Under the pieces are notes generated by a model. The model was not told the DNA's origin, made no database searches, and saw only the letters and a program-made list of their open reading frames with translations. From the NCBI GenBank assembly GCA_937625935.1, contig OW569391.1:1-64000 (forward strand): DNA of 64,000 bases. Direction: 5' to 3'. The position numbers and the translations under genes are program-made. Source of the stretch: Tetramitus jugosus. Lineage: Eukaryota; Heterolobosea; Eutetramitea; Acrasida; Vahlkampfiidae. Position 1 is the first letter of the stretch, and each line of letters begins with the position of its first letter. Positions 60,846 to 64,000 of the stretch are shown piece by piece.

Positions 60846-63800
60846 ATGATATCTTTATTCAAGAGGCTTGTGTGCTCATTGTGTGCTACAATAGGAATTT
60901 TGTTACTCTTTCCCGCACCAATTGAATCGATCTCTCAGTACTTTTGTAGTCGATGCTTGGATATTAAGGTGAATCCAGAACCTGGATCTACAATAAGTTC
61001 AACCACTACATTCACTTTCGAGTTTGGTGGAAGTTTAGTTTTGCAGAATGGACTAGACTTAACAAGCATAAACGGTCCGCTGACAGACAACCAAATGAGA
61101 GATAGATTTATCAATCGACCATATTCATACAATGGGGAGGTGCAATATCCTGCTTGTGTGTATTTAACAGATAATTCTGTTGTCTATAAATCTAACTTGA
61201 TGACAAGATTTGGATCTGATAGGAAATTCGCTCTCAGATTTGCTTCTCTTCCCGCGAATGCTATTTTTCGATTGTATATATCCTGTAGATGTTTACTAAC
61301 TCTAGACGAGTTTGAAACCGATCCCACGAACTTTATGTACTATTCAACTGGGGCTGCTCTCCCGAATGCCCCTAGAGTTCATGAAAATTTTTGTGACAAC
61401 CCAGCGTTTGTCAGATCTAATATTTCTTTGGAACCTAGTTCGCTTCCTCTTACCCCTATCCCTGATGTTCTGGTAGAAAATTCCAAGGTGAAGTTTTATC
61501 TTCCTCATGATGCTTCGGAGCAACTTAATTTCACGTTCATGAGTTTCTATGATCACACACTTACTCATTATGAACTCTTACACCCTCTGAAGCTTGTTGG
61601 TTCCAAATACAACAAAACTCAAACTCTAATATCCTTGCAATGGATCCAGGTGGCAACATCCTTACTGGAGAAAATTTCTTATGTCCAAGATAATCCAGTT
61701 CCCGGATTATTTTCGGTGCGTAGACAAAAGGTCCAACTCTTGTATGATATGTATAAGTTAGACAATGAATCCATTACCCTTACTGTGGGATATGAAGATT
61801 TTAAGGTTAGTTTTCATATTTCCTTCTTTGCTTTTTGGAACGTACTAAGAGTTCTTCTAGAATTTACCAGAAGGAGATCCTCAGAAGACCTTGAATACAA
61901 GCGAAATTGAAGAGCGGTTTGGGCAAGCATATTCTTCATATTTTGATTTTTTGAATGGAACCATCATCGAAATTTCCTACATGGGATACACCGAGGAGTT
62001 TCCATTTCCTTTTTGGAGAATGAGTTACACGGTTTCCGATAGTTGGGTATACTGTGACGCTGGTAGAGCACGAAATTCTATTGAAGAATCTAAGGGAGCG
62101 TATCACTCACTCAGACCAGAGTTTTATAGAATTTTTGAGGTGTACTCTCTGAAGCCCCCTACAGTGGATCATCGGTTCATTCTTGACATACATCACGGAG
62201 TTTTCAATCAAGGATTTACTATTAATCAGGGAGATGTAGAGATATCCAACATTGTTGTTAGGTATCACGATAGAGATGTTTATCAAGATGGTTTAGAAAA
62301 GTATGCCATGGCATTCACAGCACGTCAGTACGATGCTGAGTTGGATGTGAATTCGATTAGTTTTGTTCCTCTACAGTATGCTGATCCTGTCAATACTTAC
62401 AATACTATTTACATGACTCCTGAGTACTTTAAGAATGTAGTGTCTTGCGATCAACGACCCTATACTGGTCTCGAGCATTCAATGACATTTTACACAAGAA
62501 ATATTTCTCATTCAGTTCAGAAACTCGCGGGATACGCAAACAGACTTCAACAGAGTAATAGTATTCGCTTGGAAGGATCGAATCTTGTACTAACTTATGA
62601 TGACGTCAGTATTAACGAGTTGACAGTGGAGATCAGCTCGTCGGTGTTGAACTTTAAAGAAGCCTATATTGGCGAAGTCTCATACGCATTACTCCCTAAT
62701 CGAAGTGCTCACTATGAGAAAAACGCTGACTATGTTTTATCCTTCATGAATAGTGGAGAAACCAATGCCACTTTTTCCCTAGAATTGACATGCATCGCTC
62801 AAGTGTTTATCCATGGAGCCAGCAAGCATGAAGTTTCACTGAGCGCCAAGGAGAGTGTCACATACACCTTTTCCTTGAAATCTACAGTGACAGATGAATT
62901 TATTTTATCAAAAGTTTGCAACTCTTCCATCGTAGTACATAAACTTCCGCTATGGACAAATACTAACAAAACAGTGGTACATTCTGACATTCAGTTGGAT
63001 CACGGATATTTCATTCCACGATGTGAGGTGTATTTTGTGGAACCATTCTTACAGTACTCCAAAGGAGAGTTTACTATTGATCCTTCGATAATGTTGGATA
63101 CCCCAAATCCATTTAATTTCACAATCCTCAGTGACTGGATTCTGGATGGTTCTCAACTGAAGAATAATGCCAGTATCATAGTTAAAAATGGTGCCGAGGA
63201 ACCTATTCAAGCCAATATCTCTGTGGCCCTAAGTTGCAAAGAATTCGATGTTTTACCGATGTATTATCAGAGTCTAGTACTGTCCGATGGAGACGTTTCG
63301 CTTCTCTCGTTTGAAATATTGACTAAACCTATCAGCACGGAATATGTCTTCAACAATCGGAAATCGATGAACTATTCCTGCTTTCTCAATGTAACTATTG
63401 ATATCCAAGATGATTGTTGGAGTACGATAGGTAAGGCTTTTTATGGGACTATTGATATTTTCGTTGACTTTGAGTGCCCCAATGGGTACACAGGTACTCT
63501 TTGCACAGTACCAATCTGCTCGAAGAATACGGACAATGGTTTGGCATGCTCTGGTCATGGAAACTGTACTGCACCAGACACCTGTCAATGTTCCGATGGA
63601 TACTCAGGAAGAGATTGTGAAATATTTTCTTGTTATGGAGTCGATAGCGCAAACAAGAGTGCTTGTTCTGGATATGGTAACTGTACTACTCCAGATACAT
63701 GTACATGTGACAGTGAACACTCTGGCGAAGAGTGTCAGTACCCTATCTGTTATGGTGTATCATCAAATCATTCCAGTGTCTGTTCTGGATCAGGTGTTTG

Positions 63801-64000
63801 TTCCTATCCCAACAATTGTACATGCTATGATACTTTCTCTGGAGTTGAATGTCAATATCACAGCTGTTATGGCTATGAAGAAACCAACTCGAGTGTATGC
63901 TCAGGGAACGGAACTTGTACTCAACCGAACATTTGTGAATGTAACATTGGGTACACTGGTCCTCAGTGTGATATTCCAAAATGTTTTACAATCAACGCCA
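60846..64000 (+). CDS. EGF-repeat surface protein, 3' end beyond the window
   Basis: ATG 60846 gives a clean signal peptide (MISLFKRLVCSLCATIGILL); an ATG at 60789 would add 19 basic residues. Intron 61806..61860 (GTTAGT...TTCTAG, 55 bases) joins EDFK to NLPEGDPQK in frame, and the frame then stays open to the window edge. Residues to about 855 form a long cysteine-poor, Asn-glycosylated region with beta-rich repeats of about 130-200 residues. EGF-like units follow (CPNGYTGTLC, CSGHGNCTAPDTC, CSGYGNCTTPDTC, CSGSGVCSYPNNC, CSGNGTCTQPNIC), of the same type as the 29-kb gene. Probably a cell-surface receptor or adhesin; any membrane span lies outside the window. Confidence 0.85.

Overview
The window reads as one end of a chromosome from a free-living amoeboflagellate, most likely Naegleria or a close heterolobosean. 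The evidence is compact intron-poor genes with short GT-AG introns, an RCC1/EGF surface-protein style, tandem saposin-B proteins, a eukaryotic nitrate reductase, many F-box/LRR and RGS genes, and a complete eukaryotic SCAR-complex subunit. Species is not decidable by eye.

Layout. Bases 1-774 are a telomere: 116 perfect CCCAAA units (TTTGGG on the strand running to the end) behind 78 irregular C-rich bases. Bases 775-7,100 are AT-rich subtelomere with two tight hairpins, a short interstitial telomere motif, fragments of spliced genes and one good tRNA-Gly(GCC). The first intact gene is an MFS transporter (7.1-8.8 kb). From 8.9 to 14.1 kb comes a graveyard: a frameshifted hydrolase-like relic, a fragment of nuclear large-subunit rRNA, a decayed OrfB/TnpB-like transposase, a frameshifted lysine-rich protein gene and an EGF relic.

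From 14.4 kb the sequence is normal dense euchromatin. It holds an RGS-START protein, an orphan, a stress-type short-chain dehydrogenase with an altered active site, nitrate reductase, a four-domain saposin-like secreted protein, F-box/LRR proteins and a phytanoyl-CoA-hydroxylase-like dioxygenase. A 119-nt 5S rRNA gene and a decayed gene follow, then an RCC1-EGF membrane protein, a Tom22-like protein, CLPTM1, PPR-type mitochondrial proteins and a DEP-DUF547-RGS protein. After these come p23, the Fe-S co-chaperone HscB, Trm10, a RuvC-like mitochondrial protein, a SNAPC1-PHD fusion, the SCAR subunit PIR121/CYFIP with a poly-proline tail, a PH-PH-SH3-coiled-coil scaffold, and an EGF protein running off the right edge.

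Themes: mitochondrial biogenesis (Tom22-like, HscB, two PPR-like proteins, RuvC-like), G-protein and actin signalling (two RGS proteins, PIR121, PH/SH3 scaffold), small-RNA production (5S, tRNA, SNAPC1, Trm10) and surface or secreted proteins (EGF proteins, saposins). Gene starts were moved to in-frame ATGs or to spliced first exons where the longest open frame began on a non-ATG codon. All homology statements come from reading motifs; no search was run.
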